Below, one piece after another: positions 16,901 to 17,048 of a stretch of 17,048 nt of DNA (positions are counted from its first letter, which is position 1; each line of letters starts with the position of its first letter). Below the pieces are notes generated by a model. That model was not told the DNA's origin. It saw nothing but the letters and a program-made list of their open reading frames with translations, and ran no database searches. The DNA comes from CAYWNK01 sp047639615 (GTDB lineage: Bacteria > Planctomycetota > UBA1135 > GCA-002686595): NCBI GenBank assembly GCA_047639615.1, contig JBLIOL010000087.1, positions 1 through 17,048 on the forward strand. Direction: 5' to 3'. Position numbers and translations under genes: made by a program.

Positions 16901-17048
16901 TCACGGACAGTCAGGGCAATCCCCTGCCCGGCGCGACCCTCTTCGTGCGCGATGCGGAAGGCCGCATGCTCGAGCCCTTCTCCTTGATCAAGAGCGATGG
17001 CAGCGGCAAGGTCAGCTACAACAGCATCGCCCCCGGCGAATACACCAT
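13963..17048 (+). CDS. Giant exported protein with carboxypeptidase-regulatory-like (CnaB-type) beta-sandwich repeats, 3' truncated by the window end
   Basis: The frame is open from ATG 13963 to the end of the window (1028 codons plus two bases) without a stop. Residues 1-22 (MKTLLALLAAVLLSVTVWFVAF) are a signal peptide or N-terminal anchor, followed by an acidic, polar stretch to about 85. About eight repeats then share the pattern [I/L]-x-G-x-V-x-D-x-x-G-x-x-x-x-G-A...D-x-x-G-x-F-x-L-x-x-[V/L]-x-x-G-x-[Y/F]-x-[L/V]. They begin near residues 297, 391, 490, 581, 678, 784, 872 and 976; examples are ISGHVVDSSGRPVSGARL, LSGQVTAPDGQALADAEV and ISGTVVDARGKLAAGERI. Such domains are structural or adhesive, often on cell-surface proteins. 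No catalytic carboxypeptidase residues are seen. It is divergent from the leftward operon and need not be functionally linked to it. Confidence 0.85.
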   Translation, partial: MKTLLALLAAVLLSVTVWFVAFQDGGPDTDLALKAEDQSVEQTSESTDGMLDLASAEPDETIGRTQAERRSQEQAELADSDARWVEGRVEWPAGAPADPTLEVFALSEKLGAAQLASLLDPPLRFDEPWPHTLDSRAWSESLIVARAPVAADGTFRLPYGIQTRSGFLSLRGRHLYLKESMELDPRDSERKLLVKPDLGVWIHGKLSLAKDALGTLDDVRMRITVDTSNLSGIPLEPGQVSPTRVARSTSSGSFEFRAALPSTPYLLEALPEDLAYARAELLKLHPGDTLEHTIELQGGGTISGHVVDSSGRPVSGARLTLTYGKGVFGTEGSTVRSADSDDQGVFELRAVTSGELQLQADHDSRLQSSRQALELPPAGVLEGIILKLDDGNSLAGFVRWPDGTPAAGAEIFASFDQAFRAGPTALNAMRGAKARTIADEGGVFVLRGLGKGPFTLRARVDGERRGRARSDGLRPGQEGVEMVLQPSISLKGHVTDQEGEAVRAFTVHLGRVAAGDLMKTTTNNHRQDFIDEDGRFRFDDLEEGLWELQVQGDGLITTVPHEVTLPRPAESPDFEVLLLRSASLSGQVTAPDGQALADAEVFLISGGPAWQQMLDQNPFAPRAVSDEEGNYLLTGIPPGGVSVKARHTEFAPSEARPLDLAAGEVRDGVNLALAMGGIVTGEVINEDGSAGSGRMIMLTHMQTQAVLNSRTDAGGLFRLERVPAGSYQVVALDTQADWSGGDTESGPDISAIMKNMKMGQVSVVNGETVHVVLGSPPEDPVRVYGKVTTNKEPAAGALLSFIPEGDNVYQNLKLTSVDSQGNYELTLDKPGKFVVSVQRIGDGAMQQSTVEFQETIPSGDEYHLNLELPLGRISGTVVDARGKLAAGERITLTVDGVARTDSMLGGQYAEIRTDSAGAFDLKGLRPGVYRLGAGGAAPFSGQGADTLGRISIGGVRIGEDEWKRGLQLELPDPGSIEVTVTDSQGNPLPGATLFVRDAEGRMLEPFSLIKSDGSGKVSYNSIAPGEYT

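Noticed and set aside
1..17048. CRISPR arrays, tRNA or rRNA genes, insertion sequences, prophage genes
   Set aside because: Reading both strands, I saw no direct-repeat arrays, tRNA-like cloverleaf sequence, transposase or phage-type genes. No stretch over 300 bases lacks a gene.

Overview
This is a GC-rich bacterial window. Its protein families suggest a Planctomycetota-like, probably marine or environmental heterotroph: a calcium-binding FG-GAP/UnbV giant fused to thioredoxin and TPR domains, an exported DUF1028 protein with a beta-rich C-terminus, and a very large carboxypeptidase-regulatory-like repeat protein. The phylum is an inference from gene style, because no rRNA or other marker gene is present.

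Layout. A 5'-truncated DUF4136-like gene runs rightward at 2-469. It converges on a block of ten codirectional leftward genes spanning 13825 to 499. In transcription order these are: the methylmalonyl-CoA mutase catalytic subunit, methylmalonyl-CoA epimerase, the propionyl-CoA carboxylase beta subunit, biotin carboxylase, the biotin carrier protein, an exported DUF1028 protein, an M20 (DapE/ArgE-type) peptidase, a large exported FG-GAP/UnbV/thioredoxin/TPR protein, DapD, and a small four-helix membrane protein. Gaps are at most 73 nt and several genes overlap, so one or a few transcripts are likely. Divergently, after a 137-nt intergenic region with two inverted repeats, a repeat-rich surface protein runs rightward off the window end (13963-17048).

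Main result. What looks like two adjacent reading frames (5403-3616 and 3594-1762) is best read as one 1213-residue selenoprotein. The separating TGA (3618-3616) is in frame, and coding similarity runs straight across it (GDL-U-SFYWRQVV). It is followed by a stem-loop whose GGU-containing apical loop and spacing closely resemble the E. coli fdhF selenocysteine insertion element. The protein combines a lipoprotein-type signal, an FG-GAP propeller, Sec596, a UnbV domain, a CxxC thioredoxin domain and TPRs.

How the genes work together. The first five leftward genes form a propionyl-CoA to succinyl-CoA route (carboxylase, epimerase, mutase). The cobalamin-binding part of the mutase is not encoded in the window. 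Further along, DapD consumes succinyl-CoA in lysine/diaminopimelate synthesis, and the M20 peptidase could be the matching desuccinylase. The exported genes in between are not obviously part of either pathway.
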